From Lentilactobacillus diolivorans DSM 14421 (GTDB lineage Bacteria > Bacillota > Bacilli > Lactobacillales > Lactobacillaceae): a stretch of DNA of 64,000 nucleotides. A program made the translations under genes and the position numbers. The stretch spans positions 112,292 through 176,291 of the forward strand of contig NZ_AZEY01000079.1 of the NCBI RefSeq assembly GCF_001434255.1, given 5' to 3'. This document shows positions 24,859-33,957 of the stretch, piece after piece. The notes under the pieces were generated by a model. That model was not told where the DNA came from and made no database searches. It worked only from the letters and a program-made list of their open reading frames with translations. Positions within the stretch are counted from its first letter, which is position 1; the number at the start of each line of letters is the position of its first letter.

Positions 24859-25764
24859 TTAAGAGCGGTGCTTTATAGTTGTCCGGGTTCTTGCATTAGC
24901 AGCATCAAATACTGATTTAGTCGCATTCCAGATTCGTTCGGCAATGTCGGCATGATTCATGGTATAAAGGTGAATTCCGTCAACGCCTTCAGAAACAAGA
25001 TCGATAATTTGATCAACAGCGAACGCAATTCCGGCATCCCGCATTGCTTCCTTACTGTTCTGATAACGATCTAAAATAGCACTGAACTTTTTAGGTAGTG
25101 GAACCCCTGTAATTTGAGTAATTCGTTCAATTTGTTTCTTGTTGGTACAAGGCATGATGCCGGCTTCGATTGGGACGTGAATCCCGGCAATTTCAGCCTT
25201 TTCCTGGAAATCATAAAAAGCTTGATTATCGAAAAATAGTTGACTAATCAGGTGATCGGCGCCAGCATCGACTTTGGTTCTTAAATGGGCAATATCATCA
25301 ACAAACCCAGTGGCCTCAGCGTGACAATTTGGGTAACAAGCACTGGCAATGCTAAAGTCTGGTCGATTTTGATGAACAAAGGCTACCAGATCATTGGCGT
25401 GATTAAAGTCACCAACTGGTTGTTTTCCGGGAATTTTATCACCGCGAAGGGCTAAAATGTTTTTAACATTAATTTCTGAGAGATTATCCAGTAGGTTTAA
25501 AACCTGTTCGCGGGTTTGGTACAATCCGGGGACGTGGGCGACTGCCGGGATGTTCAGCTGGTTTTGAATTAAATCAGCAATCTGAACGGTACCGGTATAG
25601 TGGTCAGATCCACCAGCCCCTAATGTAACCGAGATAAAATCCGGATTAATTGATTGGAGCTGTTGAAGGGTTGGTAAAATTGCTTCTTTGGGCGAGTCTT
25701 TCTTAGGCGGGAAGACTTCCAGGGAAAAGACAGTTTTATTTTTAAATAACGCTGTTAGGCTCAT
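24859..25764 (-). CDS. metF: Methylenetetrahydrofolate reductase
   Basis: The 301-aa TIM-barrel flavoprotein has FSLEVFPPKKDSPKEA near the N-terminus, DFISVTLGAGGSDH, ILALRGDKI, ACYPNCHAEA, DHLISQLFFDN and GIHLYTMNHADIAERIW. It reduces 5,10-methylene-THF to 5-methyl-THF, the methyl donor used by MetE. Its ATG overlaps the end of metE by 23 nt, so both are on one transcript and probably coupled. No separate promoter is visible. The long hairpin repeat lies directly downstream. Confidence 0.92.
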   Translation of the reverse strand: MSLTALFKNKTVFSLEVFPPKKDSPKEAILPTLQQLQSINPDFISVTLGAGGSDHYTGTVQIADLIQNQLNIPAVAHVPGLYQTREQVLNLLDNLSEINVKNILALRGDKIPGKQPVGDFNHANDLVAFVHQNRPDFSIASACYPNCHAEATGFVDDIAHLRTKVDAGADHLISQLFFDNQAFYDFQEKAEIAGIHVPIEAGIMPCTNKKQIERITQITGVPLPKKFSAILDRYQNSKEAMRDAGIAFAVDQIIDLVSEGVDGIHLYTMNHADIAERIWNATKSVFDAANARTRTTIKHRS

Positions 25765-28027
25765 TTATCTCACTTCTAACTTTCTTCGTTGCATCAACAA
25801 TATTTTGTAGACTCTTAAAGGATTCTTCTTCAGTTCGCGTCTTTAAGCCACAATCCGGATTAATCCAAATCTTGTCGATTGGTAGTTTATGAACGAGTTG
25901 TTTAATCAAGTCCTCGACTTCTTTTTCAGATGGAATTCGTGGTGAGTGAATATCGTAAACACCGGGGCCAACTTCAGTCTGGAAGTTTGCAGCAACAAGT
26001 TGATCAATTAAGGTAAAGTCGGCACGGGAAGCTTCAAATGAAATGACGTCGGCATCCAGTGCATCAATCGCCTTGATGATATCGCCAAATTCACTGTAGC
26101 ACATATGAGTATGAATCTGGGTGCTTGCTTGAACCTTACTGTGGACTAACCGGAAGGCTGGAACTGCCCAGTCGAGGTATTCAGAATACCAGTTGGATTT
26201 ACGCAACGGTAAGTTTTCTCGCAAAGCCGGTTCATCGATTTGGATAATTTTGATATCGTGTTTTTCAAGATCAAGGACTTCATCTTGAAGGGCTAAAGCA
26301 ATCTGGGTGACTGATTCTTTAGGTGAAACATCCTCACGTGGGAATGACCAGTTAAAAATCGTAACCGGACCGGTCAGCATGCCTTTGATTAATTTATCAG
26401 TGTGGTTTTTCGCAAAGACAGAAGCTTTTACGGTGATTGGTGCGGTTCGTGAGATATCGCCCCAGATGATTGGTGGTTTAACCCCTCGGGTACCGTATGA
26501 TTGAACCCAACCGTTTTGCGTAAAGACGAAACCGTCAAGCTTTTCACCGAAGTATTCAACCATGTCGTTTCGTTCATATTCACCGTGAACAAGGACATCC
26601 AAACCGATTTCCTCTTGCTTTCTGAGGATACGAACAATCTTATCTTCGTTAAATTTGTCGTACTGTTCACGGGTAATTTCACCCTTGCGAAGTTTTGAAC
26701 GATTTTGACGAACATCTTTAGTTTGTGGGAATGAGCCAATTGTTGTTGTTGGTAAAACTGGTAAATTGAATTCTTTCTTCTGAATTTTTTCACGTTCGCT
26801 GCGTTCTGGCAAACGGGTATAATCAGCCTGACTTAAACTGGCAATTCGTTGATGAACAACTGGATTGACTGGATGTTTGACGCTTTGAAACAGGTTGTCG
26901 TTTTTCGTTAAAGCAATTTTACCATCCGCTTCATCATGATAAATATTATCGAGTTCTTTAATCTCATCCAGTTTTTGTAAGGCAAAAGCAAGATGCTGTT
27001 TCACATCGCCAGGCAGCTTTGTCTCGTCTTCTGCAGTGTATGGGACATGCAGAAGGGATGTAGAACTATTTAATACAATCGGGGCTTTGGTGTTGAGCTG
27101 GTTTAAAAAGTTAATGGTATTTTCATAATGATTACGCCAAATATTTTTGCCGTTTACAACTCCAGCGAATAGAATTTTATCATCCGGGAACCCATTTTGT
27201 TTTAACAGCTCATTGTTGTACTTGCCTTCAACGAAATCCAAACCGATGCCATCGAAGTTCTTTGAAGTGACATCATTATAAATATCACGAATGTCGCCAA
27301 AATAGTTTTGCAAAAGAATCTTCGTTGATCGTTTCTCGGCAAGAATGCCGTCATATAAGTCGTCAAAGAGTTGTTTTTCAACAGAGTCAACGTCGAAACT
27401 TAAAGCGGGTTCATCGATTTGAAGCCACTTAACGCCCTTTTGACTCAAGCGGTCAATAATTTGTTTGTAAGCTTCAACCAACGCCTCAACATAATCTCGG
27501 GGCTTGGTGTCTTCAATAAACCGACTTAGCTTCAAAAGGGTGTAAGGACCGATAACAACAGCCTTGGCATTGATCCCTTGTTCAAGGGCTTCGTTAATTT
27601 CATTAAACAATTTATTGCCAACTAATTTAACGTTAGTTTCTTTTGAAAATTCAGGAACAATGTAGTGATAGTTGGTGTTAAACCACTTTTTCATTGGGAG
27701 AGCCTTCACGGTTTCAGAACCATTTTGATAGCCCCGGGCTTGAGCAAAGTATTCGTCCAATTCGGATAAGTGAAGATCTTTATAACGGGAAGGGATAATG
27801 TTTAATAGGTTGGCAGTGTCCAAAACACCATCAAAGAATGAAAAGTCACCTACTGGAATTAGATCAATGCCGGCATCTTTTTGAGCCTGCCAGTGATTTT
27901 TTCTGATTTCGTAAGCTGTTTGTTGTAATTCTTCCTGGTTAATTTTATTTTTCCAATAATGTTCAGTGGCAAATTTTAATTCACGGTGATGGCCAATGCG
28001 TGGGAACCCAATAATTGTTGTTGTCAT
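25742..28027 (-). CDS. metE: Cobalamin-independent methionine synthase
   Basis: The 761-aa MetE has a full-length double barrel. The N-terminal half starts TTTIIGFPRIGHHRELKFATE. The C-terminal half carries LPTTTIGSFPQTKDVR, the zinc ligands in IHTHMCYSEF (His, Cys) and NPDCGLKTRTEEE (Cys), and the substrate motif QIDEPALRE. It transfers the methyl group of 5-methyl-THF-triglutamate to homocysteine. SD AAGGAGGA lies upstream of the ATG. The gene follows luxS, which recycles SAH to homocysteine, so LuxS, MetE and MetF together form a methyl-cycle module. The luxS terminator may allow partial read-through from the T-box promoter. Confidence 0.95.
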   Translation of the reverse strand: MTTTIIGFPRIGHHRELKFATEHYWKNKINQEELQQTAYEIRKNHWQAQKDAGIDLIPVGDFSFFDGVLDTANLLNIIPSRYKDLHLSELDEYFAQARGYQNGSETVKALPMKKWFNTNYHYIVPEFSKETNVKLVGNKLFNEINEALEQGINAKAVVIGPYTLLKLSRFIEDTKPRDYVEALVEAYKQIIDRLSQKGVKWLQIDEPALSFDVDSVEKQLFDDLYDGILAEKRSTKILLQNYFGDIRDIYNDVTSKNFDGIGLDFVEGKYNNELLKQNGFPDDKILFAGVVNGKNIWRNHYENTINFLNQLNTKAPIVLNSSTSLLHVPYTAEDETKLPGDVKQHLAFALQKLDEIKELDNIYHDEADGKIALTKNDNLFQSVKHPVNPVVHQRIASLSQADYTRLPERSEREKIQKKEFNLPVLPTTTIGSFPQTKDVRQNRSKLRKGEITREQYDKFNEDKIVRILRKQEEIGLDVLVHGEYERNDMVEYFGEKLDGFVFTQNGWVQSYGTRGVKPPIIWGDISRTAPITVKASVFAKNHTDKLIKGMLTGPVTIFNWSFPREDVSPKESVTQIALALQDEVLDLEKHDIKIIQIDEPALRENLPLRKSNWYSEYLDWAVPAFRLVHSKVQASTQIHTHMCYSEFGDIIKAIDALDADVISFEASRADFTLIDQLVAANFQTEVGPGVYDIHSPRIPSEKEVEDLIKQLVHKLPIDKIWINPDCGLKTRTEEESFKSLQNIVDATKKVRSEINEPNSVI

Positions 28028-28107
28028 AGTTGTTAAATCCTCCTTGATTTAAGTGCGCAATTGTTAATGAGAATGTCTGATTTTCGCTAATCATTTGGGA
28101 AAGGTTA

Positions 28108-28147
28108 AAGAAAAAGACGCTGCAATCTTTGTCAGATTGTAGCGTCC
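28108..28147 (-). terminator. luxS terminator
   Basis: On the minus strand GGACGCTACAATCT pairs with AGATTGCAGCGTC around a 5-nt loop and is followed by TTTTTCTTT. It separates luxS from metE. Confidence 0.75.
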
Positions 28148-28180
28148 ATAAAAAGCAGTATTAATGGATCATTTCAGAAA

Positions 28181-28654
28181 CTAGATAACGTGGCGTTCGA
28201 AAGGTTGATCAGAGATCCCTTGTGACAAGATTTCTTTACTCCACTCTTTAGCAGAGAACAATGAATGGTCACGGTAATTACCGCAACTATACTTGTCAGT
28301 CCCTTGAACGTCTTTCCATTCGATGTCGTTGGCAATTGCCTCGAGTGACCCCTTCAAAGCCTTTGCGACTTCAGTGGTGCTGTGTTCACCCCAAGTAATT
28401 AAATGAAAACCGGTTCGGCAGCCAAATGGTGAGCAATCGATAACCCCGTCAAGGCGATCTCTAAGTAATCCGGCTAAGAGATGTTCAATCGTATGCAACC
28501 CTGCAGTAGGAATGGCATTGGTGTTTGGTTGAACAAGTCGTAAGTCGTAATTAGAAATGACGTCGCCCTTTTTTCCAGTTTCTTCAGTGATGAGACGAAC
28601 GTAAGGTGCCTTTACCTTTGTGTGATCTAATGTAAAACTTTCAACTTTTGCCAT
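28181..28654 (-). CDS. luxS: S-ribosylhomocysteine lyase
   Basis: The 157-aa metalloenzyme has the HxxEH metal site HTIEHLLAG (His54, Glu57 and His58), SPFGCRTGF with the catalytic Cys, and the third ligand Cys in [10 protein letters not shown]. It splits S-ribosylhomocysteine to homocysteine and DPD, the AI-2 precursor. It is the first gene after a Met-type T-box leader, so its expression should rise when methionyl-tRNA is uncharged. This makes methyl-cycle supply the more likely selective role than signalling. SD GGAG is present before the ATG. Confidence 0.95.
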   Translation of the reverse strand: MAKVESFTLDHTKVKAPYVRLITEETGKKGDVISNYDLRLVQPNTNAIPTAGLHTIEHLLAGLLRDRLDGVIDCSPFGCRTGFHLITWGEHSTTEVAKALKGSLEAIANDIEWKDVQGTDKYSCGNYRDHSLFSAKEWSKEILSQGISDQPFERHVI

Positions 28655-28747
28655 AAGATATCATATCTCCTTAAAATTTATTAATTACAGTTACTATCTT
28701 AACAGTCACTGCTGAATAATAAAATCCCTTAGAGCGGTTCAGCAAAT

Positions 28748-29065
28748 AAAAAAGCATTCGTCCCCACACATCAGAAATAATCTGACGGAGGGGCGAATGC
28801 TTCGCTGTACCACCCTGAATTCGTATTACTCTCGCAAGCAATACCTCTGAAAGTGCCAATTATTCCAAATTCTCATAATTGATACCCTGTGAGTTAACGG
28901 TCACAGCCGACAACCAAGCGTTAACTTAATTGCACTATTCAGAGTTCATATTCGCTGATTGTTAAGATATCCTTTTTCACCAACCGGATTCTCTTTGAAT
29001 CTTGTTAAATCAGTTACTCTTCTCTTCAGAGCTTTTCCCTAATCGGATTAGCATTAAAATTTGAT
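28748..29065 (-). ncRNA. T-box riboswitch (Met specifier) upstream of luxS
   Basis: Read on the minus strand, the leader has Stem I with the AGTA bulge (AGAGTAAC), a GGTTGGTGAAA apical part and a specifier loop GAATATGAAC with ATG at 28947-28949. It also has the T-box AGGGTGGTACAGCG (28803-28816) and a terminator AAGCATTCGCCCC..GGGGACGAATGC followed by T6 (28748-28802). The Met reading fits luxS and metEF; TAT (Tyr) in the same loop is the alternative. Confidence 0.85.
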
Positions 29066-29069
29066 GATA

Positions 29070-29098
29070 ATAGTAGTCGACTTTTTAATATTTGTCAA
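29070..29098 (-). promoter_or_regulatory. Promoter of the luxS T-box leader
   Basis: On the minus strand, -35 TTGACA (29093-29098), a 17-nt spacer and -10 TACTAT (29070-29075). Confidence 0.8.
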
Positions 29099-29193
29099 CT
29101 GTTATGTTGAAACCATCTATAGAGTCGATGGCATAAATGATCTTATTTGCTGGCATAACAGGAAATAGGCCGTTGAGAGTTTCAAAATAATTA

Positions 29194-29403
29194 TCAATTT
29201 TTGGGATACTGGTCTGCTAACTTTAATAATTGGACAGCTGTGATAATTGGCAGTGCTTGGAAATAAGAATGAATAAGTGAATTTGTAGCAGCTTTGGTTT
29301 TAATTTGCTCAATTTGATTTGGAATTAGTTTACTGGTAGTTAAATGATTATTTTTGTGGTTGTTCATGATAGTTAAACTGATTCTTATTTCCGATTGTCG
29401 CAT
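29194..29403 (-). CDS. Doubtful small ORF
   Basis: A 69-codon frame reads MRQSEIRIS.. with an internal Met at residue 13 and a helical C-terminal end (ITAVQLLKLADQYPKN). It lacks a close ribosome site, since AGGGGATGGG is more than 20 nt upstream and sits closer to an ATG in another frame. It is listed only because the region has nothing else on this strand; it may be a decayed gene or chance. Confidence 0.2.
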   Translation of the reverse strand: MRQSEIRISLTIMNNHKNNHLTTSKLIPNQIEQIKTKAATNSLIHSYFQALPIITAVQLLKLADQYPKN

Positions 29404-29689
29404 ATTGAATATTCATACTGATTTCCCATCCCCTGTTATGGAATGCATAAACGGATGGCGGCGAATCATTAACAACAGTCTGTTGTGATAAATAAAAGCA
29501 AAACGATTATCAAATAAAATCAAAAATTAAATGGTGGAAATAATTCGATTATTCACGATCCTTTAGCGCTGGTAGGGGTTGAACACATGCTCATTTAAAA
29601 AACGAAAGCCTTTTCATAAAATGGAATAAGTGATACAATTCACATGTAGAAGGAATTATTAATTTATATATAGAAAGCGGGTTATTATT

Positions 29690-30445
29690 ATGACAGATCG
29701 TTTAAAGGGTAAAGTTGCAATTGTTACCGGTGGTACTTTAGGAATTGGTTTAGGAATCGCACGTCGGTTCGTTGATGAAGGCGCTAAAGTGGTTATTACC
29801 GGTCGTCATGCCGATGTTGGTGAAAAATCTGCTAAAGAAATTGGTACGCCAGATCAAGTTCGTTTTGTTAAATGTGATGCAACACAGGAACAAAGTTGGG
29901 TTGATCTTTGGGATGAAACAGAGAAGCTATTTGGCCCAGTAACGACATTAGTCAATAATGCTGGGATGGCAATTGGTAAGAGTGTTGAAAACACAACGAC
30001 TGAGGAATGGCGTAAATTACTGGCTGTAAACCTTGACGCTGTCTTCTTTGGAACCCGTTTAGGTATCCAGCGGATGAAGAATAAAGGGTTGGGCGCATCA
30101 ATTATTAATATGTCATCAATTGAAGGCTTTGTTGGTGATCCTAACTTGGGTGCTTACAATGCTTCTAAAGGTGCCGTTCGGATTATGTCCAAATCAGCTG
30201 CTTTGGATTGTGCTCTGAAGGACTATGATGTTCGAGTAAACACTGTTCATCCAGGCTACATCAAGACACCATTGGTTCAAGACTTGGATGCTGAAAAAGA
30301 AATGTCGAAACGAACCAAGACACCAATGGGCCATATTGGTGAGCCAGATGATATTGCTTGGATGTGCGTTTACTTGGCATCTAATGAATCGAAGTTTGCA
30401 ACCGGTGCAGAGTTTGTTGTTGATGGTGGCTACTTGGCTCAATAA
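29690..30445 (+). CDS. R-specific NADP-dependent alcohol dehydrogenase (SDR)
   Basis: The 251-aa short-chain dehydrogenase is almost colinear with the L. brevis and L. kefiri R-ADHs: it starts MTDRLKGKVAIVTGG and has TLGIGLGIA, the NADP-favouring TGRHADVG, NNAG, Ser in INMSSIEGF, and YNASKGA with catalytic Tyr and Lys. It ends in Gln (GGYLAQ), the residue that binds Mg2+ in the known enzymes. It reduces ketones such as acetophenone to R-alcohols in vitro; the natural substrate is probably a small carbonyl compound. A -10 TACAAT near 29634 and SD AAAGCGGG precede it, and a clear terminator follows. Confidence 0.92.
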   Translation: MTDRLKGKVAIVTGGTLGIGLGIARRFVDEGAKVVITGRHADVGEKSAKEIGTPDQVRFVKCDATQEQSWVDLWDETEKLFGPVTTLVNNAGMAIGKSVENTTTEEWRKLLAVNLDAVFFGTRLGIQRMKNKGLGASIINMSSIEGFVGDPNLGAYNASKGAVRIMSKSAALDCALKDYDVRVNTVHPGYIKTPLVQDLDAEKEMSKRTKTPMGHIGEPDDIAWMCVYLASNESKFATGAEFVVDGGYLAQ

Positions 30446-30482
30446 ATCAAAAATTTAACTGATTAAGCAATTAAGTGATTCT

Positions 30483-30510
30483 AAAAAGCGCCTTCTCGGG
30501 CGCTTTTTTT
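30483..30510 (+). terminator. Terminator of the alcohol dehydrogenase gene
   Basis: AAAAAGCGCC-TTCTC-GGGCGCTTTTTTT is a compact intrinsic terminator 38 bp past the stop codon. Confidence 0.9.
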
Positions 30511-30666
30511 GTGACATATTTTTTAAATGGATGGTGGTTTTAATCAGGATATGAGGTGCCATCAAAAAGTTGTTCTTTATGTCACTGTTGGTAGAAATCG
30601 CAATCGGGTAAACAATGCTACCAGTTGTCCGATAACAAAATAATCATTCTTGAAATTCAACTCAAA

Positions 30667-30695
30667 TTGCAATTTGGCGCCATCTCCCGTATAAT
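30667..30695 (+). promoter_or_regulatory. Promoter of the PyrR-controlled leader
   Basis: -35 TTGCAA (30667-30672) and -10 TATAAT (30690-30695) are 17 nt apart, 18 bp upstream of the PyrR-binding stem. Confidence 0.8.
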
Positions 30696-30712
30696 GACAA
30701 GTAAATTTATGT

Positions 30713-30827
30713 CCTTTAAATAGTCCAGCGAGTCTGTTAAGGAAGCCATTAATGAACATTGTTCTGTTCCCAGTGATAGTCTGGGTAAATGTGCCCTTTA
30801 CTCGCGTTGAGTGAAGGGCATTTTTTG
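30713..30827 (+). promoter_or_regulatory. PyrR-dependent attenuator
   Basis: CCTTTAAA-TAGTCCAGCGAGTCTG-TTAAGG (30713-30742) is the anti-antiterminator hairpin with the PyrR-recognised UCCAGNGAG loop. It is followed by a possible antiterminator segment and the terminator GCCCTT.ACTC..GAGT.AAGGGC with T6 (30793-30827). PyrR with UMP would stop transcription before the permease gene. Confidence 0.8.
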
Positions 30828-30866
30828 CGAAAAATTTTGATGACTAAACAGTAAGGAGAAAAACGA

Positions 30867-32231
30867 ATGGCGGATAAAAGTTTTGGCAGGGTTGAATCAA
30901 TTCCAAAAGACCATCGACACCAATCATACTGGGATATGTTTGCGACTTGGGTTGGCGCCAATGCGAACAACGGGACTTGGTATGTTGGTGGGGTTATTGC
31001 GGCCTGTGGATTTGCGACAGCTTCAACGACCCTAATTATTGTTGGTGTGGTGACCTATATTTTATTGGCATTATCTGGATATATGGGTTATCAAACCGGC
31101 TTACCGGCAATGGCGTTAACCCGGGCCTCATTTGGATTGAAGGGGAGTTTCTTGCCATCCCTCATTAATGTTGTTCAATTCATTGGCTGGGCAGCCGTGA
31201 ATACTTTCATTGCCGCAACGTCAATTAGTTACATTCTTCATGATGTTTTAGGGTGGCCGGTTTATGGCAAACCAGGTGGCCTTAAAGGGTTGATCTTAGG
31301 GATTATCGTGATGAGCATTCTTCATTTATTAAGTATCTCAATGGGTGAGCGGTCGGTTCAAATTATTGAACGGGTTGGGATTGTTTTAGTTTTTATTTTG
31401 GTTATTTGGGAATCGATCGTTGTTTTTCAGCATGTTTCGCTCTCAGAAATTATTTCCTGGCGGCCACCGGTTAATTTAAAAATGAGTCCGGGCCAGGCCG
31501 TTGATGTCTTGGCAGCCTTTAATTTAGCATGGGTGACAGCGACAAGTGATTTTACCCGCTTTGCTAAAAAGAAAACCAGCTCAACTTGGGCACCGTTTTT
31601 TGGCGCAAACTTGGGTTTGATTTGGTTTGCGATGATCGGAGTCATTTCAACGATTGCTACGGCGATTACGTTGAATCATTTTGATGCGAATAACTCGGAT
31701 CCTTCAACGATTGCCAGTAAACTGGGCCTTGGTGTGTTAGCCATGCTGGTCATTATTATTACAAGTACAACGGCCAACGCGGTTAATCTCATGTCGGCCG
31801 GTTCTGCGTTGACTAACATGACCAAACGACTTTCTTTAACGGTGAGTATCGTATCGGTAACGGTTGTGGCGGTCTTCGTTACCTTTATTCCAATCTTTTA
31901 TGCGACGTTCTTGGATGTTTTTACCGCTTTTTTGGACGGCATCGGAATGTTCTTGGGGCCGGAAATCGCAATTTTTCTTGTCGACTTTTATTTGGTTGCC
32001 AAACAGGACTATCGGATCGATCATTTTGCCTCACGGACAGGTAAGTATTGGTATACCGGTGGGATTAACTGGGTTGCGATCGGCTCTTGGTTGATTGCGG
32101 TCATCGCCTATGCATTGATTAAACGTGTTCCTGTATTAGCTGACAGCGTGGGAGCAACCTTTATTTCAATGCTGATTGCTGCTGTCATTTACGTCTTCGT
32201 TAGCAAGATGGTTTATCGGCATCGCGTTTAA
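30867..32231 (+). CDS. codB: NCS1-family nucleobase permease, probably pyrimidine (CodB-like)
   Basis: The 454-aa protein has about 12 TM helices of the NCS1 (cytosine/purine/uracil/thiamine/allantoin) family: SYWDMFATWVGANANNGTWYVGG at the start, GLPAMALTRASFGLKGSFLPSLIN, WVTATSDFTRFAK and FLDGIGMFLGPEIAIFLVDFYLV. It imports a nucleobase with a cation. The PyrR attenuator upstream means it is repressed by UMP, which argues for a pyrimidine base such as cytosine or uracil rather than purines or thiamine. SD AAGGAG precedes the ATG. It is a single gene, followed by a G-U rich terminator. Confidence 0.85.
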   Translation: MADKSFGRVESIPKDHRHQSYWDMFATWVGANANNGTWYVGGVIAACGFATASTTLIIVGVVTYILLALSGYMGYQTGLPAMALTRASFGLKGSFLPSLINVVQFIGWAAVNTFIAATSISYILHDVLGWPVYGKPGGLKGLILGIIVMSILHLLSISMGERSVQIIERVGIVLVFILVIWESIVVFQHVSLSEIISWRPPVNLKMSPGQAVDVLAAFNLAWVTATSDFTRFAKKKTSSTWAPFFGANLGLIWFAMIGVISTIATAITLNHFDANNSDPSTIASKLGLGVLAMLVIIITSTTANAVNLMSAGSALTNMTKRLSLTVSIVSVTVVAVFVTFIPIFYATFLDVFTAFLDGIGMFLGPEIAIFLVDFYLVAKQDYRIDHFASRTGKYWYTGGINWVAIGSWLIAVIAYALIKRVPVLADSVGATFISMLIAAVIYVFVSKMVYRHRV

Positions 32232-32291
32232 ATGTGACATGGTTATGCTATCATTGAAGATGGCTTTCAAACACGATATCGGATCAAAAAG

Positions 32292-32335
32292 AAAGCTGGT
32301 AACCCAAGCAGGTTGCTGGCTTTTATTTTGCAAAA
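32292..32335 (+). terminator. Terminator of the NCS1 permease gene
   Basis: AAAGCTGGTAACC pairs, with G-U pairs, with GGTTGCTGGCTTTT around CAAGCA, followed by a T-rich tract. Confidence 0.65.
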
Positions 32336-32359
32336 TTTAATGAAGAGGGGCTTTAAAAA

Positions 32360-33268
32360 ATGAAACTAGCTAGATGGCAGGCTAATATCATGCTGCTGCT
32401 CACCGCCATGATTTGGGGAACAACCTATACATTTATTAAACAGGCTTATGAAGGACATATGACAGCGGGGATGATGAATGCCATTCGGGGGTTCATTTAT
32501 GCCCTTTTAATATTCGTCTTTTTCCACCGAATCATTCGGCAAATGACCCGGGATGATTTCCGGATTGGATTGATCGCCGGAATTATTAATTTCCTTGGTT
32601 ACCAAATTCAAACCATTGGTCTAAATTACACAACGCCCAGTAAGAGCGCATTTTTAACGGCAACGTACGTGGTCATGATCCCGTTTATTGTTTGGCTTTT
32701 CTTGCACCAACGACCGGCTGGTAAAAGTTATTTAGCCATTGCAATTTGTTTTGTTGGCACCTTGTTTTTAACAAACACAATTCAGACCGGATTTAATTTC
32801 AAGATTGGTGATACGTTGACATTGCTGAGCGCATTTGTCTTTGCTGCCCAAATTGTTTATTTTAGCAGTAAAGCAGCTGAATCTAATCCATTCACAGTTG
32901 CTTTTATGTTGGGAATTGTTCAAGGAGTTGCCAGTCTAATATGGTCACTTATCTTTGAACGGGGTGATTATTCAAGTATTAACTGGTCCGTTTCAATTTG
33001 GCCGGTCCTGATTTTAGCGGTATTTGCGTCATTTGGTGCTCAAACAATGCAGGTAGTCGGCCAAAAGTTCACGGATTCAACCTCTTCTGGCCTGATCTTG
33101 ATGACAGAATCACTGTTTGGAAGTCTCTTTTCGGTTTTAATGGGATTTGATCCGCTAACAAGCAACCTGTTAATTGGTGGGGCTTTGATTGTGGTCGCTA
33201 TTTTCATGATGGAATTTAGTTTGAAGAATATTGTGGCAATAAGAAAGCGCCGTCGATTTGGCAGATAG
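32360..33268 (+). CDS. DMT-superfamily (EamA) transporter
   Basis: The 302-aa membrane protein has ten TM helices in two EamA repeats. The first contains MIWGTTYTFIKQAYEGHMTAGMMNAIRG and ends near residue 140. The second holds the SSGLILMTESLFGSLFSVLMGFDPL signature. It probably exports a small metabolite or drug; the substrate cannot be read. The start at 32360 is supported by GAGGGG 9 nt upstream. The pentapeptide-repeat gene follows after 11 bp, so the pair form an operon. Confidence 0.85.
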   Translation: MKLARWQANIMLLLTAMIWGTTYTFIKQAYEGHMTAGMMNAIRGFIYALLIFVFFHRIIRQMTRDDFRIGLIAGIINFLGYQIQTIGLNYTTPSKSAFLTATYVVMIPFIVWLFLHQRPAGKSYLAIAICFVGTLFLTNTIQTGFNFKIGDTLTLLSAFVFAAQIVYFSSKAAESNPFTVAFMLGIVQGVASLIWSLIFERGDYSSINWSVSIWPVLILAVFASFGAQTMQVVGQKFTDSTSSGLILMTESLFGSLFSVLMGFDPLTSNLLIGGALIVVAIFMMEFSLKNIVAIRKRRRFGR

Positions 33269-33279
33269 GAGATAGGTAA

Positions 33280-33876
33280 ATGACAACGATTAATGACCAG
33301 ACGCTCAGCTTGGATGACGTCGAACCCGAAAATAGTTATGTGAATTGCCATATGACGGTTTCTAATGAACTGATTCGGATTAATGATGTGGTATTTGACC
33401 ATTGTCAATTTGACCAGACCAACTTTGATCGTGGTGATTGGGGGTATGTGACATTTAAAGGTGTTAACTTATTGAATACCACATTTCACGAAAGCTATTT
33501 TGCTCACTGCCAATTTATTAATTCGCAATTAATGGGTGCTGATTTTTCAATTGGAACCCGGATTAAGAATTCTCGAATTGAAGATTCCAACCTACAGTAT
33601 GCAAATTTTAGTGAAACCAAAATTGAAAATAGTCGCTTTGTTAATTCAAATCTAAATGAAACCAGCTTTCAAGCTGTCACTGTCAAAAAAACGTTAGAAT
33701 TTGACGGCAGCCAAATCAACGAAATTGATTTTCTTGATACGAAATTAAAGGGTGTTGATTTGTCGAAAGCTAAGTTTGAAACGTTAATCATTACGCCGGA
33801 AAACATTAAAGGGTTAAAGATTAATGTGTGGCAGGCCGGCCAACTAATGGCAATGTTGGGAGTTGTTGTCAGTTAA
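33280..33876 (+). CDS. Pentapeptide-repeat protein
   Basis: The 198-aa protein consists largely of A(D/N)LXX-type pentapeptides between residues about 35 and 165 (for example FDHCQFDQTNFDRG, CQFINSQLMGADFS, SNLQYANFSETKIENSRF). This predicts a right-handed beta-helix. Members include the Qnr/MfpA gyrase protectors, but many have no known role. There is no signal peptide. It is co-transcribed with a DMT transporter; SD GGAGATAGG precedes the ATG. I call the fold with confidence and the function not at all. Confidence 0.85.
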   Translation: MTTINDQTLSLDDVEPENSYVNCHMTVSNELIRINDVVFDHCQFDQTNFDRGDWGYVTFKGVNLLNTTFHESYFAHCQFINSQLMGADFSIGTRIKNSRIEDSNLQYANFSETKIENSRFVNSNLNETSFQAVTVKKTLEFDGSQINEIDFLDTKLKGVDLSKAKFETLIITPENIKGLKINVWQAGQLMAMLGVVVS

Positions 33877-33895
33877 TCATTAAGCATCATCAATG

Positions 33896-33951
33896 AAAAC
33901 CCCCATATAAATCGGTAGTTGTGATGAAAATACCGATTATATGGGGGTTTT
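33896..33951. terminator. Bidirectional terminator
   Basis: AAAACCCCCATATAA.TCGGTA pairs with TACCGA.TTATATGGGGGTTTT. It lies between the convergent pentapeptide gene and cysE and can serve both. Confidence 0.85.
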
Positions 33952-33957
33952 AATCAA

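Noticed and set aside
28671-28859. A 62-codon minus-strand ORF upstream of luxS
   Set aside because: It lies entirely inside the T-box leader; the RNA structure explains the sequence.
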